A stretch of 64,000 nucleotides of DNA, from the NCBI RefSeq assembly GCF_000023105.1, contig NC_012669.1, positions 2,295,025-2,359,024 on the forward strand, read 5' to 3'. How positions within the stretch are numbered: position 1 is the first letter of the stretch; each line of letters opens with the position of its first letter. The translations under genes and the position numbers were made by a program. The stretch comes from Beutenbergia cavernae DSM 12333 (lineage in GTDB: Bacteria; Actinomycetota; Actinomycetes; Actinomycetales; Beutenbergiaceae). A model generated the notes under the pieces. It was not told where the DNA came from and did no database searches. It saw only the letters and a program-made list of their open reading frames with translations. Positions 33,969 to 43,396 of this stretch are shown here, piece by piece.

Positions 33969-34949
33969 GTGACTGCTGCCCCGCTCGCACCCGAGCCCGG
34001 ACGGGGCGACGCGCTGCGCGTCCTCTTCGCCGGCACACCCGACGTCGCGATCCCGACGCTGCGCGCGCTCGTGGGCTCGCGGCACCACGTCGTGGCCGCC
34101 TTGACGCGCCCGCCGGCACGCCGGTCCCGGCGCGGGCACGACGAGCCGAGCCCGGTCGCCGCGACGGCGGCCGAGCTCGGTGTCCCCGTGCTCGAGCCCA
34201 GGTCCGTGCGCGCCACGGACGTCGCCGAGGAGCTGCGCGCGCTCGACCTCGACGTCGCCGTCGTCGTCGCGTACGGAGCGCTGCTGCCCGAGGACCTGCT
34301 CGCGATCCCGCGGCACGGCTGGATCAACCTCCACTTCTCCGTGCTGCCGGCCTGGCGCGGTGCGGCGCCGGTGCAGCACGCCGTCTGGCACGGTGACGAG
34401 GTCACGGGCGCGACGACGTTCCGCATCACCGCCGGCCTGGACGAGGGCCCGGTGTACGGCGTGCTCACCGAGCGGGTCCGCCCCCGGGACACGAGCGGGG
34501 ACCTGCTCGCCCGGCTCGCCGACGCCGGTCCGCGCCTCGTGCTCGACACGCTCGACGCCGTCGCGGACGGCACGGCGCGGCCGCAGGCCCAGCCGGACGA
34601 CGGCGTCACTCTCGCCCCGCGCCTGAGCGTCGAGCAGGCGCGCGTGCGCTGGGCGGACCCGGCCCTCGCCGTCGACCGGCAGGTCCGTGCGTGCACTCCC
34701 GCGCCCGGCGCGTGGACGACGCTCGACGGGGCGCGCGTGAAGGTCGGGCCGCTCGACCCCGTGGACGCGCCGCCGCTCCCCGCCGGCCGGATCGCCGTCG
34801 AGCGCCAGCGGGTGCTCGTGGGCACGGGCTCGGCGCCGGTCGAGCTCGGGCGTCTCGCGCCGGCCGGGAAGGGGTGGATGGACGCCGCGTCGTGGGCCCG
34901 TGGGGCGCGGCTCGCAGGGGACGCCACGTTCGGGGCCGACGATGGCTGA
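33969..34949 (+). CDS. fmt: Methionyl-tRNA formyltransferase
   Basis: 326 residues from GTG 33969. Motifs: [18 protein letters not shown], the 10-formyl-THF/catalytic region [18 protein letters not shown] (Asn and His), and the Asp region in GLDEGPVYG. The C-terminal OB-like domain follows. It formylates initiator Met-tRNA. The start of rsmB overlaps its last 8 bases. Confidence 0.95.
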
Positions 34950-36384
34950 CCGGCACGGGGTCGACCGTTCCCGCGGGCGCCGTCCACAGCCCCGCCGCAC
35001 CGCGGACGCCGCGCGTCGGGCAGCGTTCGACGTGCTGCGCGCCGTCGAGCGCGACGACGCCTACGCGAACCTCGTGCTGCCCGCCCTGCTCGCCGAGCGG
35101 GGGCTGAGCGGCCGCGACGCGGCCTTCGCGACCGAGCTCGCCTACGGCACGCTGCGGATGCGGGGCCGGTACGACGCGATCCTGGCGATCGCGAGCACCC
35201 GGCCGCCGCAGGAGCTCGACCCGCCGCTGCTCGACGTGCTGCGGCTCGGAGCCCACCAGCTCCTCGGGATGCGCGTGGCCGCGCACGCCGCGGTCTCCGA
35301 GACCGTGACGCTCGCGCGGGAGGTGGTCGGCGCGGGGGCGTCGTCGTACGCCAACGCCGTGCTGCGGGCGATCGGCCGCGCCGAGCCGGAGGAGTGGGAC
35401 CGCCGGCTGGCGGAGCGCACGACCGATCCGACCGCGCTGCTCACGCGGAGGCTCAGCCACCCGGAGTGGGTGGTCCGGGCGTTCCGCGAGGCGCTGGCGC
35501 TCGACGACGGCGCGGTCGTCGGCGATGCGGGGGAGGAGCTGCTCGCGCTCCTGGAGGCGGACAACGCGGCCCCGGCCGTGACGCTCGTCGCGCGCCCCGG
35601 CCTGGCCGGCATCCGCGACCTGCCCGGCGCCACGCCCGCACGGTGGGCGCGGACCGCCGCCGTCCTCGGCGCCGGCGACCCCGCCTCGATCGAGGCGGTG
35701 CGGACCGGCCGGGCGGCGGTCCAGGACGAGGGCAGCCAGCTCGTCGCCCTCGCGCTGGCGGCCGCCCCGGTGGACGGCCCAGACGACGCCTGGCTGGACC
35801 TGTGCGCCGGCCCGGGCGGCAAGACGGCGCTCCTCTCCTCGCTCCTGGCGGAGCGGGGTGAGGGGGGCCGCCTGCTCGCGGCCGAGGTCGTCCCGCACCG
35901 GGCCGACCTCGTGCGGCGGGCCGTGCGGGCGCTCCCGCCCGGGCTCGTCGAGGTCCGCGCGCTCGACGGGCGCGAGCTCGGGACGGAGCGCCCGGGTGCG
36001 TTCGACCGCGTGCTCGTCGACGCGCCGTGCACCGGGCTCGGCGCGCTGCGGCGCCGGCCGGAGGCGCGCTGGCGGAGGAGTCCGGCCGACCTGGCGTCGT
36101 TGGGACCGCTGCAGAGGGACCTGCTGACGTCGGCCGTCGGCGCCGTCCGACCCGGCGGCGTCGTCGCCTACGTCACGTGCTCGCCGCACCTCGCGGAGAC
36201 CCGCGTGGTGGTCGACGACGTGATGCGCCGCGTCGGGGGGCTGGAGCTGCTCGACGCGGCGGCGGTGCTCGACGGCGTGTCCCAGGAGTCGATGCACCTC
36301 GGCGCCGGCCCGTACGCGCAGCTGTGGCCCCACCGGCACGGCACCGACGCGATGTTCCTGGCGCTGCTGCGTCGCACCGGCTGA
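34942..36384 (+). CDS. rsmB: 16S rRNA m5C967 methyltransferase RsmB
   Basis: 480 residues from ATG 34942. An N-terminal NusB-like RNA-binding domain (about 25-155) precedes the Rossmann methyltransferase. SAM motif [11 protein letters not shown] (about 285-295), the Cys that releases the product in DAPCTGLG (about 361), and the nucleophile Cys in [10 protein letters not shown] (about 413). It overlaps fmt by 8 bases. Confidence 0.93.
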
Positions 36385-36430
36385 GCGCGGCGCGCCCGCA
36401 CGTTCGTTCGCCCGGCGGGCCGCGTCGCCC

Positions 36431-36436
36431 TAGGCT
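36431..36436 (+). promoter_or_regulatory. -10 of a leaderless rpe mRNA
   Basis: TAGGCT at 36431-36436, then 7 bases and GTG 36444; no Shine-Dalgarno. It lies in the 59-base gap after rsmB. Confidence 0.45.
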
Positions 36437-36443
36437 CACGCGG

Positions 36444-37109
36444 GTGGGCATCCTCATCACTCCGAGCATCCTCAACTCCGACTTCTCGGACCTGCGAGGC
36501 GAGCTCGCGAAGATCGCCGGTGCGGACTACGCGCACGTCGACGTCATGGACAACCACTTCGTCCCCAACCTCACGCTGGGGCTGCCCGTGGTGGAGTCGA
36601 TCGTCCGCGCGAGCCCCGTCCCGGTCGACGCGCACCTCATGATCACCGACCCGGACCGGTGGGCGCCCGCGTACGCCGAGGCCGGGGCCGGCTCGGTGAC
36701 GTTCCACGCCGAGGCGGCGGCCGCACCCGTGCGGCTGGCGCGGGAGATCCGGTCCCAGGGAGCACGCGCGGGTCTCGCGCTGCGGCCCGCGACGCCGATC
36801 GAGCCGTACGTGGACCTGCTCGCCGAGGTGGACATGGTCCTCGTGATGACCGTGGAGCCGGGCTTCGGCGGGCAGCCGTTCCTCACCTCGATGCTGCCGA
36901 AGATCCGGCGCACACGGGACGCCGTCGCCGCCGCCGGCCTCGACGTGTGGGTCCAGGTCGACGGCGGCGTCTCCCGCTCCACGATCGAGCAGGCGGCCAA
37001 CGCCGGTGCGAACGTCTTCGTCGCGGGGTCGGCCGTGTACGCGGCCGAGGACGCCGCGGCGGAGGTGTCCACGTTGCGGGACCTCGCGGACGGCGCGTTT
37101 CACGACTGA
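36444..37109 (+). CDS. rpe: Ribulose-phosphate 3-epimerase
   Basis: 221 residues. TIM barrel with PSILNSDF, the metal/catalytic motif [26 protein letters not shown] and VDGGVS. It interconverts ribulose-5-phosphate and xylulose-5-phosphate. In many relatives the riboflavin biosynthesis genes follow; here an FMN riboswitch and transporter genes do. Confidence 0.95.
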   Translation: MGILITPSILNSDFSDLRGELAKIAGADYAHVDVMDNHFVPNLTLGLPVVESIVRASPVPVDAHLMITDPDRWAPAYAEAGAGSVTFHAEAAAAPVRLAREIRSQGARAGLALRPATPIEPYVDLLAEVDMVLVMTVEPGFGGQPFLTSMLPKIRRTRDAVAAAGLDVWVQVDGGVSRSTIEQAANAGANVFVAGSAVYAAEDAAAEVSTLRDLADGAFHD

Positions 37110-37142
37110 CCACCCGCCGGGTATCCTCGACGCGAACACGTA

Positions 37143-37270
37143 CGTGCTCCGGGGTCGGTGTAATTCCGAACCGGCGGTGACAGTCCGCGACCCGTGAGGC
37201 CCTTGGGCCGAGCGGTTGACCTGGTGGAACTCCAGGACCGACGGTGAAAGTCCGGATGGGAGGAAGCACG
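37143..37270 (+). promoter_or_regulatory. FMN riboswitch (RFN element)
   Basis: The closing stem P1 is CGTGCT (37143-37148) with AGCACG (37265-37270). Conserved core blocks are GGGGTCGGTG, AATTCCGAACCGGCGGT, AGTCCGCGAC, then TGGTGGAACTCCA, ACCGACGGT, AAAGTCCGGATGGGAGGA. FMN binding would turn off the downstream transporter genes. It starts 34 bases after rpe. Confidence 0.93.
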
Positions 37271-37281
37271 AGGTGGGGCGA

Positions 37282-37351
37282 CGCCGTCGTCCTGCCGACG
37301 ACGGCGCGCACCCGCGCCCGTCGTCCCCCGGGTCGCGTACTTGCGACCCGG
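37282..37351 (+). promoter_or_regulatory. Two hairpins of the FMN riboswitch expression platform
   Basis: Hairpin 1: CGCCGTCGTC (37282-37291) with GACGACGGCG (37297-37306). Hairpin 2: CCGGGTCGC (37328-37336) with GCGACCCGG (37343-37351). Hairpin 2 ends right before AGAGGA and the GTG at 37362. Neither has a T-tract, so control is more likely at translation than at termination. Confidence 0.5.
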
Positions 37352-37361
37352 AGAGGACGAC

Positions 37362-38162
37362 GTGACGGACACCAACGCCCCAGACCCGGCGACGGCTCGC
37401 GTCGTGCGGGCTCGGCGCGTGCTCGGGCCGTGGCCCGCGATCGCCCTGGGCGTCGCGGTCGTGGCCGTCTGGTGGGCCGTGACGGCGTCCGGCGCCGTCA
37501 GTGCGGCCCTGCTCCCGTCGCCCGCTGACGTCCTGCGGAGCCTCGGTGAGCTGGCCGCCACCGGTGACCTGCTTCCCGCCGTCGGGGTGACGGCGGGCGA
37601 GGCGCTGATCGGCGCGGCCCTGGCGTTCGTCTGTGCGCTGCCCCTCGCGTGGCTGATCGGTCACTCCCGGCTCGCGGCCGCCGCGCTGGAGCCGTACGTG
37701 GCGGCGTCGCAGGCCATCCCGGCGGTCGCGCTCGCGCCGCTCCTCGTCCTGTGGATCGGGTACGGGCTGCGACCGATCGCCGTGCTGTGCGCGCTCCTCG
37801 TGTTCTTCCCGATCGTCATCGCCACGCTGCTCGGCCTGCGCACGCTCGACAGGGACGTCGTCGCCGCCGCCCGGGTCGACGGCGCCGGCCGCTGGTCGCT
37901 CGTGCGGTGGATCGAGTTCCCGCTCGCGCTGCCGAGCATCCTCGCCGGCGTGCGCAACGGCGTCACGCTGTCGGTCACGGGGGCGGTGGTCGGCGAGTTC
38001 GTCATCGGCGGCCGCACCGGCCTCGGCCTCCTCCTGACCACCCAGCGCGACCGCTCCGACGCGTCCGGGATGTTCGCCACCCTCCTCGTGCTGTGCGCGC
38101 TCGCCATGAGCCTGTACGGCCTCGTCCGCCTGCTCGAGCACCGACTGGAGATCACCTCATGA
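37362..38162 (+). CDS. ribX: ABC transporter permease, probable riboflavin importer RibX
   Basis: 266 residues from GTG 37362, preceded by AGAGGA. About six membrane segments and the cytoplasmic ABC-contact loop [23 protein letters not shown] (the EAA-type loop), as in the SsuC/TauC/ThiX permease family. Placement directly behind an FMN riboswitch and before a substrate-binding lipoprotein matches the RibX-RibY riboflavin importers predicted by comparative genomics. No ATP-binding subunit is encoded nearby. The TGA overlaps the ATG of the next gene. Confidence 0.78.
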   Translation: MTDTNAPDPATARVVRARRVLGPWPAIALGVAVVAVWWAVTASGAVSAALLPSPADVLRSLGELAATGDLLPAVGVTAGEALIGAALAFVCALPLAWLIGHSRLAAAALEPYVAASQAIPAVALAPLLVLWIGYGLRPIAVLCALLVFFPIVIATLLGLRTLDRDVVAAARVDGAGRWSLVRWIEFPLALPSILAGVRNGVTLSVTGAVVGEFVIGGRTGLGLLLTTQRDRSDASGMFATLLVLCALAMSLYGLVRLLEHRLEITS

Positions 38163-39181
38163 CCCGCTCCCTCACGTCCCGCCCGCTCCGCTCGGCTCTC
38201 GGCGCAGCCGTGGTCGCCGTGCCCCTCGTGCTGGCGGCCTGCGGCTCGACGGCGCCGGGGGAGGAGGGCACGCCGTCGTCCGCCGCACCCGACCTCGGCG
38301 CCCTGACCATCGGCCTGACCTACACCCCGAACGTGCAGTTCGCGCCGTTCTACGTCGCCGCCGAGAACGGCTACTACGACGAGGCCGGGCTCGACGTGGA
38401 GCTGCGCCACCACGGCCCGTCGGAGTCGCTCTTCGGTGCGCTCGAGGCGGGGGAGGAGGACCTCGTCGTCGCGGGCGGCGACGAGATCCTCCAGGCGCGG
38501 TCCCAGGGGGTCGAGGCCGTGTCGGTGGCGACGCTGTACCAGACCTACCCGGTCGCGCTCCTCGTCGCGGACGACGCCCCGGTGACCGGACCGGACGACC
38601 TGGCGGGCGCCGTCGTCGGCACCCCCGGGCCGTACGGCGAGACGTACTTCGGCCTCCTCGCCCTGCTGGACGCGGCCGGGCTCGCGCAGGACGACGTCCA
38701 GGTGGAGTTCATCGGCTACACGCAGCAGGCGGCCCTCACCACCGGCGCCGTCGACGGCGTCATGGGCTACGTCAACAACGACGCCGTCCAGCTGGAGCGT
38801 TCCGGTGTCGCCATCCGGACGATCCCGCTCGGCGACGTCCCGCTGGTCGGCATCGGGCTCGGCGCCCGCGACGACGTCGTGGCCGAGCGCCCGGACGCCG
38901 TGCGCGCGTTCCTCGACGCCACGCTCCGCGGACTGGCCGACGTCGTCGCGGATCCCGAGGCCGCCGTCGAGCTCTCCGCCGAGCACATCCCCGGGATGAC
39001 GGCGTCCGCCCAGGAGGACGCGCTGGCCACGCTCGAGGCCACGATCCCGCTGTACGGCGACGCGAGCGGCCGCGCCGACCTCGAGACGTGGACCGCGATG
39101 GTCGAGTTCATGGCGAGTCGCGACCTCCTCGAGGGCGAGGTCGACGTGGCGGACGCCGTCACGAACGACCTGCTGCCCTGA
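38159..39181 (+). CDS. ribY: Substrate-binding lipoprotein, probable riboflavin-binding RibY
   Basis: 340 residues. Lipoprotein signal peptide with lipobox LAAC (Cys 28), then an NMT1/THI5-like binding fold: [43 protein letters not shown]. Related proteins bind thiamin pyrimidines, sulfonates or riboflavin; the FMN riboswitch points to riboflavin. It overlaps the permease gene by 4 bases. hisE, with its own promoter, comes 44 bases later. Confidence 0.78.
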   Translation: MTRSLTSRPLRSALGAAVVAVPLVLAACGSTAPGEEGTPSSAAPDLGALTIGLTYTPNVQFAPFYVAAENGYYDEAGLDVELRHHGPSESLFGALEAGEEDLVVAGGDEILQARSQGVEAVSVATLYQTYPVALLVADDAPVTGPDDLAGAVVGTPGPYGETYFGLLALLDAAGLAQDDVQVEFIGYTQQAALTTGAVDGVMGYVNNDAVQLERSGVAIRTIPLGDVPLVGIGLGARDDVVAERPDAVRAFLDATLRGLADVVADPEAAVELSAEHIPGMTASAQEDALATLEATIPLYGDASGRADLETWTAMVEFMASRDLLEGEVDVADAVTNDLLP

Positions 39182-39212
39182 GACGCCGAGCGGGGGCGCG
39201 GCAGCGAGTCGT

Positions 39213-39218
39213 TACGCT
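39213..39218 (+). promoter_or_regulatory. -10 of a leaderless hisE mRNA
   Basis: TACGCT at 39213-39218, 7 bases, then GTG 39226, with no Shine-Dalgarno. Confidence 0.45.
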
Positions 39219-39225
39219 GACCCGC

Positions 39226-39489
39226 GTGAAGACGTTCGACGAGCTGTACGCGGAGCTGACCGAGAAGGCGCGCACCCGCCCCGCCGGCTCGCGCACCGTC
39301 GCGGAGCTCGACGCCGGCGTGCACGCGATCGGCAAGAAGGTGCTCGAGGAGGCCGCCGAGGCGTGGATGGCGGCCGAGCACGAGAGCGACGAGGCCACGG
39401 CCGAGGAGATCTCGCAGCTGCTGTACCACGCGCAGGTGCTGATGATCGCGCGCGGGATCGACCTGCAGGCCGTGTACCGACATCTCTGA
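39226..39489 (+). CDS. hisE: Phosphoribosyl-ATP pyrophosphatase
   Basis: 87 residues. It starts [15 protein letters not shown], and the MazG-like helices carry the acidic residues [16 protein letters not shown] and [14 protein letters not shown]. It removes pyrophosphate in the second step of histidine synthesis. It is a stand-alone HisE, as in actinobacteria, followed by hisG. Confidence 0.95.
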   Translation: MKTFDELYAELTEKARTRPAGSRTVAELDAGVHAIGKKVLEEAAEAWMAAEHESDEATAEEISQLLYHAQVLMIARGIDLQAVYRHL

Positions 39490-39538
39490 GGCCCACCCTC
39501 AGCCGTCGTCACGCCGCCACCCGAAGAGAAGGCCACCC

Positions 39539-40381
39539 GTGCTCCGCATCGCCGTCCCGAACAAGGGATCCCTGTCCGAACCCGCCGCCGAGATGCTCGC
39601 TGAGGCCGGCTACCGCCAGCGTCGCGACTCCCGCGAGCTGGTGCTGCCCGACCCGGAGAACGACGTCGAGTTCTTCTTCCTGCGCCCGCGGGACATCGCC
39701 GTCTACGTCGGCTCCGGCACCGTCGACGCCGGCATCACGGGGCGTGACCTGCTCATCGACTCCGGGGTCGAGGCGGTCGAGCACCGCCGGCTGGGCTTCG
39801 CCCGGTCGACGTTCCACTTCGCGGCCCCGCCGGACGACATCACGTCCGTGCCCGAGCTCGCCGGCCGGCGGATCGCGACGTCGTACCCGGTGCTCGTGTC
39901 CGGCTACCTGGAGCGGCACGGTGTCAGCGCTGAGGTGGTGCGCCTCGACGGCGCGATCGAGTCCACCGTCCGGCTGGGGGTGGCCGACGCCGTGGCCGAC
40001 GTCGTCGAGACCGGGACCACGTTGCGCGCCGCCGGCCTGGCGACGTTCGGCGAGCCGATCCTCGTCTCCGAGGCCGTGCTCATCCGCCCGTCGGGCGAGC
40101 CGCGCCCGGGGCTGGACATCCTCGACCGGAGGCTCCAAGGGGTCATCACGGCGCGCGAGTACGTCCTCATGGACTACGACGTCCCGGTGGAGCGGGTGGA
40201 GCGCGCCATCCGGATCACCCCCGGCCTCGAGTCGCCGACGGTGTCGCCGCTGCACGACCGCGGCTGGGTCGCTGTCCGCGCGATGGTGCGCCGCTCGCAG
40301 ACTCATCGGGTCATGGACGACCTCTACGACGTCGGCGCGCGCGCCATCCTCGTCACGACCATCCACGCGACGCGGCTGTAG
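39539..40381 (+). CDS. hisG: ATP phosphoribosyltransferase, long form
   Basis: 280 residues, the long HisG with a C-terminal ACT-like regulatory domain (about 205-280), which binds histidine. It starts [19 protein letters not shown], with [22 protein letters not shown] as the PRPP-binding loop. First step of histidine synthesis. GTG start with AAGAGAAGG upstream. Confidence 0.95.
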   Translation: MLRIAVPNKGSLSEPAAEMLAEAGYRQRRDSRELVLPDPENDVEFFFLRPRDIAVYVGSGTVDAGITGRDLLIDSGVEAVEHRRLGFARSTFHFAAPPDDITSVPELAGRRIATSYPVLVSGYLERHGVSAEVVRLDGAIESTVRLGVADAVADVVETGTTLRAAGLATFGEPILVSEAVLIRPSGEPRPGLDILDRRLQGVITAREYVLMDYDVPVERVERAIRITPGLESPTVSPLHDRGWVAVRAMVRRSQTHRVMDDLYDVGARAILVTTIHATRL

Positions 40382-40396
40382 CGCCCGGACGGACCG

Positions 40397-40852
40397 ATGG
40401 ACGCCAGAGGAGACCTGTACGCGCCGTTCGCGCCGCGGACGGCGCGGATCGTGGCGGCGGTGCTGCTCGTCGTCGTCGCCGCCGCGTGCCTCGCGCTGGT
40501 CGCGTTCCTGCCGTCGACGGCGGCGCAGGCGGTGACGACCGCCGACCGCGCGGGGTTCGTGGTGTTTGCCGCGCTCCTCGGGGCGATCCTGGTGCGCCAG
40601 GCGATGGTGCGGGCGGTGCCCGACGACGAGGGGCTCACCGTGCGCAACCTGTTCCTCACGCGCCGCGTGTCCTGGACCGAGATCGTGTCGGTCCGGTTCG
40701 GCGGCGGCCGCGCCTGGGCGCAGCTCGACCTCGACGACGGCGAGACGCTCGCCGTGATGGCGATCCAGGGCGCCGACGGCGCACGCGGTCTCGCCGAGTC
40801 GCGCCGGCTCGCGGCGCTCGTCGCGCGTCACGAACCGCGCCCACCGGACTGA
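40397..40852 (+). CDS. PH-domain membrane protein
   Basis: 151 residues. Two membrane segments (about 18-40 and 53-70) are followed by a bPH-type domain (GLTVRNLFLTRRVSWTEIVSVRFGGG) typical of PF10756-like proteins found after hisG in actinobacteria. Function unknown. ATG 15 bases after hisG suggests co-transcription. Confidence 0.8.
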   Translation: MDARGDLYAPFAPRTARIVAAVLLVVVAAACLALVAFLPSTAAQAVTTADRAGFVVFAALLGAILVRQAMVRAVPDDEGLTVRNLFLTRRVSWTEIVSVRFGGGRAWAQLDLDDGETLAVMAIQGADGARGLAESRRLAALVARHEPRPPD

Positions 40853-40896
40853 CCCTCCGCGAGAGGTTCGTGGCCCCTCCGCGAGAGGTTCGTGGC
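40853..40896. repeat. Two perfect tandem copies of a 22-base repeat
   Basis: Bases 40853-40874 and 40875-40896 are identical. Each begins CCCTCCGCGAGAGG and ends TTCGTGGC. They fill the gap between the convergent PH-domain and DUF3866-DUF952 genes. Confidence 0.85.
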
Positions 40897-40900
40897 AGCC

Positions 40901-42409
40901 TCAGCCGGCGGTCGTCGCCGTGAACGAGCCGCGCCACGGCCGCGGCGTGACGACGTCGAGCGGCACCGGCGCGTAGACGTGCGGGTAGCGCTCGCTCGTC
41001 GGATCCGCGGGGTCGCCGGGTTCGACGACGACGGCGGCGCGGGCGGCGAGCGCGTCGGCGTCGACCTCGAGCAGCACGAGGTCGTCGGCGTCCGCATAGA
41101 ACGCGCGCGCGATGCCGTCGACCTGGTCGGCGTGCGAGCAGTGCACGAATCCGACGTCGTCGAACCGCGCGCCGCGCGTGGGGACGTCGTAGGTGCCGCG
41201 CGCCTGCGCCGCGTCCCAGTCGTCGGCGAGCGCCAGGTGCCACACGCTCCCGGTGGCGGGCGCGAGCAGCCGGACAGCCCACCGCCCGGCGGCGGCCGCC
41301 GCGAGGAACGGCGCGGCGTCGTCGTCGAGCCCCCGGCCCATCGTGGAGAGCCGGACGGGTGCCTCGCGCAGCGCCGGGAGGAGGTCGGCGCACGCCGCGC
41401 GGACGAGGCGGTGGCGCCCGCCCGGGGCGACGAGGTCGGCCGCCTGCTCCGCGACGCGAGCGCCGAGCGGCGCGTCGAGCAGGGGCACGACGACGTCCGC
41501 CGGGGCGAGCGCGACTCGTCCGTACGCCGTGAGGGAGTGGTGGGAGACCCCGAGGTGGCGCTCCCGGGGATCGGCGCCGGAGACGCGCAGCGACGCGATC
41601 CCGCGCCCGCCCAGCACCGCTGCGGCGTTGAGGGCCTCGCCCGCCGCCACCCCGGAGAAGCCCCACCGCGTGCCGGTGCCGAGGTTCCCCGGACCCTGCG
41701 CCACCACCACGAGGTCCGCTCCGGCCACGTGCCGCGCGGCGAGCAGACCCGTGTGCGTCGTCACGGCCTCGAGGTCCCCGCCGAACGCCTGCCCCACGGT
41801 GATCGTGGCCTCCAGCCAGCCCGCGTCCCGGAGCTCGGCCACCGTCCGAGAGAACCACGCGGGCAGCGCGCCGCCGTCGGTCATCACGTAGGCGACGCGC
41901 GGCGGCGGCGCCCCCACGAGCGCCGCCTCGGCCCGAGCCCCCGCCACGATCGCGGGGAGGGCCGAGTGCAGATCGGCGACGACGACGGGCAGGCCGCCGA
42001 GGTCGTCGGCGTCGCGGAGCATCTCGTGCGCGGCGGACTCCTGCTCGTCGACGCCGAGCACCAGCGGCTGCGTGGGCGTGTACCTGGCCTTGACGAGGTG
42101 CCCCGGGCCGACGTGCGGATCTGCCGGGAGCCGGTCCGGCACGGCCGCGACGAGGGCGTACCCACCGGTGCCGAGCCCGCGGGCCAGCGCCGACGCCGTC
42201 AGGGTGACCCGGTCGCCGGTCCGCACCTCGCCCACGAGCTGGGGGTAGGCCAGCGCGCGCACGAGCGTGCCGGCCGGGAGGACGCCGGCGGCGCTCTCGT
42301 CGTCGACAGCGCCGCCGGGCGCGGAGCCGGACAGCTCGACCTCGAGCTCCTGAGCCCCCGACCACGCGCGGCCGAGGGTGCGGACGGTGCCGTCGCGCCA
42401 GATGATCAC
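40901..42409 (-). CDS. DUF3866-DUF952 fusion protein
   Basis: 502 residues from GTG 42409. Residues 1 to about 360 match DUF3866 proteins that lie beside pafB in actinobacteria (VIIWRDGTVRTLGR, AYPQLVGEVRTGDRVTL, VVVAQGPGNLGTGTRWGFSG, VSHHSLTAYGRVALAPADVVVPL). From about 388 a DUF952 domain follows: VWHLALADDWDAAQ, GFVHCSHADQVDGIARAFY, LVLLEVDADALAA, YPHVYAPVPLDVV. The two are one uninterrupted frame. Neither family has a known role; DUF952 resembles ADP-ribosyltransferase-fold proteins. Predicted leaderless. Confidence 0.8.
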   Translation of the reverse strand: MIIWRDGTVRTLGRAWSGAQELEVELSGSAPGGAVDDESAAGVLPAGTLVRALAYPQLVGEVRTGDRVTLTASALARGLGTGGYALVAAVPDRLPADPHVGPGHLVKARYTPTQPLVLGVDEQESAAHEMLRDADDLGGLPVVVADLHSALPAIVAGARAEAALVGAPPPRVAYVMTDGGALPAWFSRTVAELRDAGWLEATITVGQAFGGDLEAVTTHTGLLAARHVAGADLVVVAQGPGNLGTGTRWGFSGVAAGEALNAAAVLGGRGIASLRVSGADPRERHLGVSHHSLTAYGRVALAPADVVVPLLDAPLGARVAEQAADLVAPGGRHRLVRAACADLLPALREAPVRLSTMGRGLDDDAAPFLAAAAAGRWAVRLLAPATGSVWHLALADDWDAAQARGTYDVPTRGARFDDVGFVHCSHADQVDGIARAFYADADDLVLLEVDADALAARAAVVVEPGDPADPTSERYPHVYAPVPLDVVTPRPWRGSFTATTAG

Positions 42410-42416
42410 GTCGCCA

Positions 42417-42426
42417 ACGCTAGCCT
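42417..42426. promoter_or_regulatory. Overlapping divergent -10 elements between DUF3866-DUF952 gene and pafB
   Basis: On the + strand TAGCCT (42421-42426) lies 7 bases before the pafB ATG 42434. On the - strand TAGCGT (42422-42417) lies 7 bases before GTG 42409. The two hexamers share two base pairs, centred on GCTAGC. Both mRNAs would be leaderless, with start codons only 24 bases apart. Confidence 0.55.
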
Positions 42427-42433
42427 GGGCACG

Positions 42434-43396
42434 ATGGCTACCCGGGTCGACCCAGCCGAGCGTCTGCTCGACCTCGTCATCGCGCTCGCCCACACCACGC
42501 ACCGCATGACGAAGTCGCAGATCCGGCGCGTCGTGCACGGGTACGGCGAGGCCGCGTCCGACGAGGCGTTCGAGCGCATGTTCGACAGGGACAAGAGCGC
42601 ACTGCGCGATCTCGGGATCCCGCTCGTCACGCAGACGGACGACGCGCACGCGGACGACGTCGGCTACCGCATCGACCTCGCCGGGTACGAGCTTCCGCCG
42701 CTGGACCTGACGCCGGCCGAGATCGGCCTGCTCTCGCTCGCGACGCAGGTCTGGCAGGACGCCCAGTTCGCCGCCGTCGCCCAGCGCGGGCTCACGAAGC
42801 TGCGCGCCGTGGCGCCGACCGCCGCGACGGACCTGACCGGCCTCGCTCTGCGCGTACGGCCGCCCGAGACGGCGTTCTCGCCCCTCCTGGAGGCGATCGA
42901 GCAGCGGTCCGCCGTGACGTTCCCGTACCGTGCGGCCGGCACGGGCCGGGAGGAGCGGCGCGAGGTCGAGCCGTGGCGCCTCGTGGCCCAGGACCACGCC
43001 TGGTACCTCCGTGCGTTCGACCGTGGCCGCGGCGCGGAGCGGATGTTCCGCCTCTCCCGCATCACCGGACCCGTGCGGCGCAGCGGGCGGGCCGGCGTCG
43101 TCGAGATCCCCGCGGGCCTGGGTGAGTCGGCGCCCGCGCGTCGGGCGGCGGGGACGGCGCGGCTCGCGCTGCGGCCCGAGCGAGCCGCCGCGCTGCGAGC
43201 CCGCGCCATCGGGCCGGTCGTCGCCGGCGGCGACCGCGACGTCGTCGAGATCCCCATGCCTGACGCCGAGGAGCTGGCCCAGGAGATCGCCGCGTTCACC
43301 GACGCCGTCGTGGTCCTCGAGCCGCTCGAGCTGCGCGACGCCGTCCTGCACCGGCTCGCCTCCGCCGCCGCGCTGGGGGAGGGTCACGATGGCTGA
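42434..43396 (+). CDS. pafB: DNA-damage transcriptional activator PafB
   Basis: 320 residues. N-terminal winged helix (about 5-75), then a WYL domain (about 150-230: FPYRAAGTGREERREVEPWRLV, WYLRAFDRGRGAERMFRLSRI) and a WCX domain. PafB and PafC form a heterodimer activating the LexA-independent DNA-damage response. The stop overlaps pafC by 8 bases. Confidence 0.92.
   Translation: MATRVDPAERLLDLVIALAHTTHRMTKSQIRRVVHGYGEAASDEAFERMFDRDKSALRDLGIPLVTQTDDAHADDVGYRIDLAGYELPPLDLTPAEIGLLSLATQVWQDAQFAAVAQRGLTKLRAVAPTAATDLTGLALRVRPPETAFSPLLEAIEQRSAVTFPYRAAGTGREERREVEPWRLVAQDHAWYLRAFDRGRGAERMFRLSRITGPVRRSGRAGVVEIPAGLGESAPARRAAGTARLALRPERAAALRARAIGPVVAGGDRDVVEIPMPDAEELAQEIAAFTDAVVVLEPLELRDAVLHRLASAAALGEGHDG

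Noticed and set aside
40853-40896. Start of a CRISPR array
   Set aside because: Only two directly adjacent copies without spacers and no cas genes.
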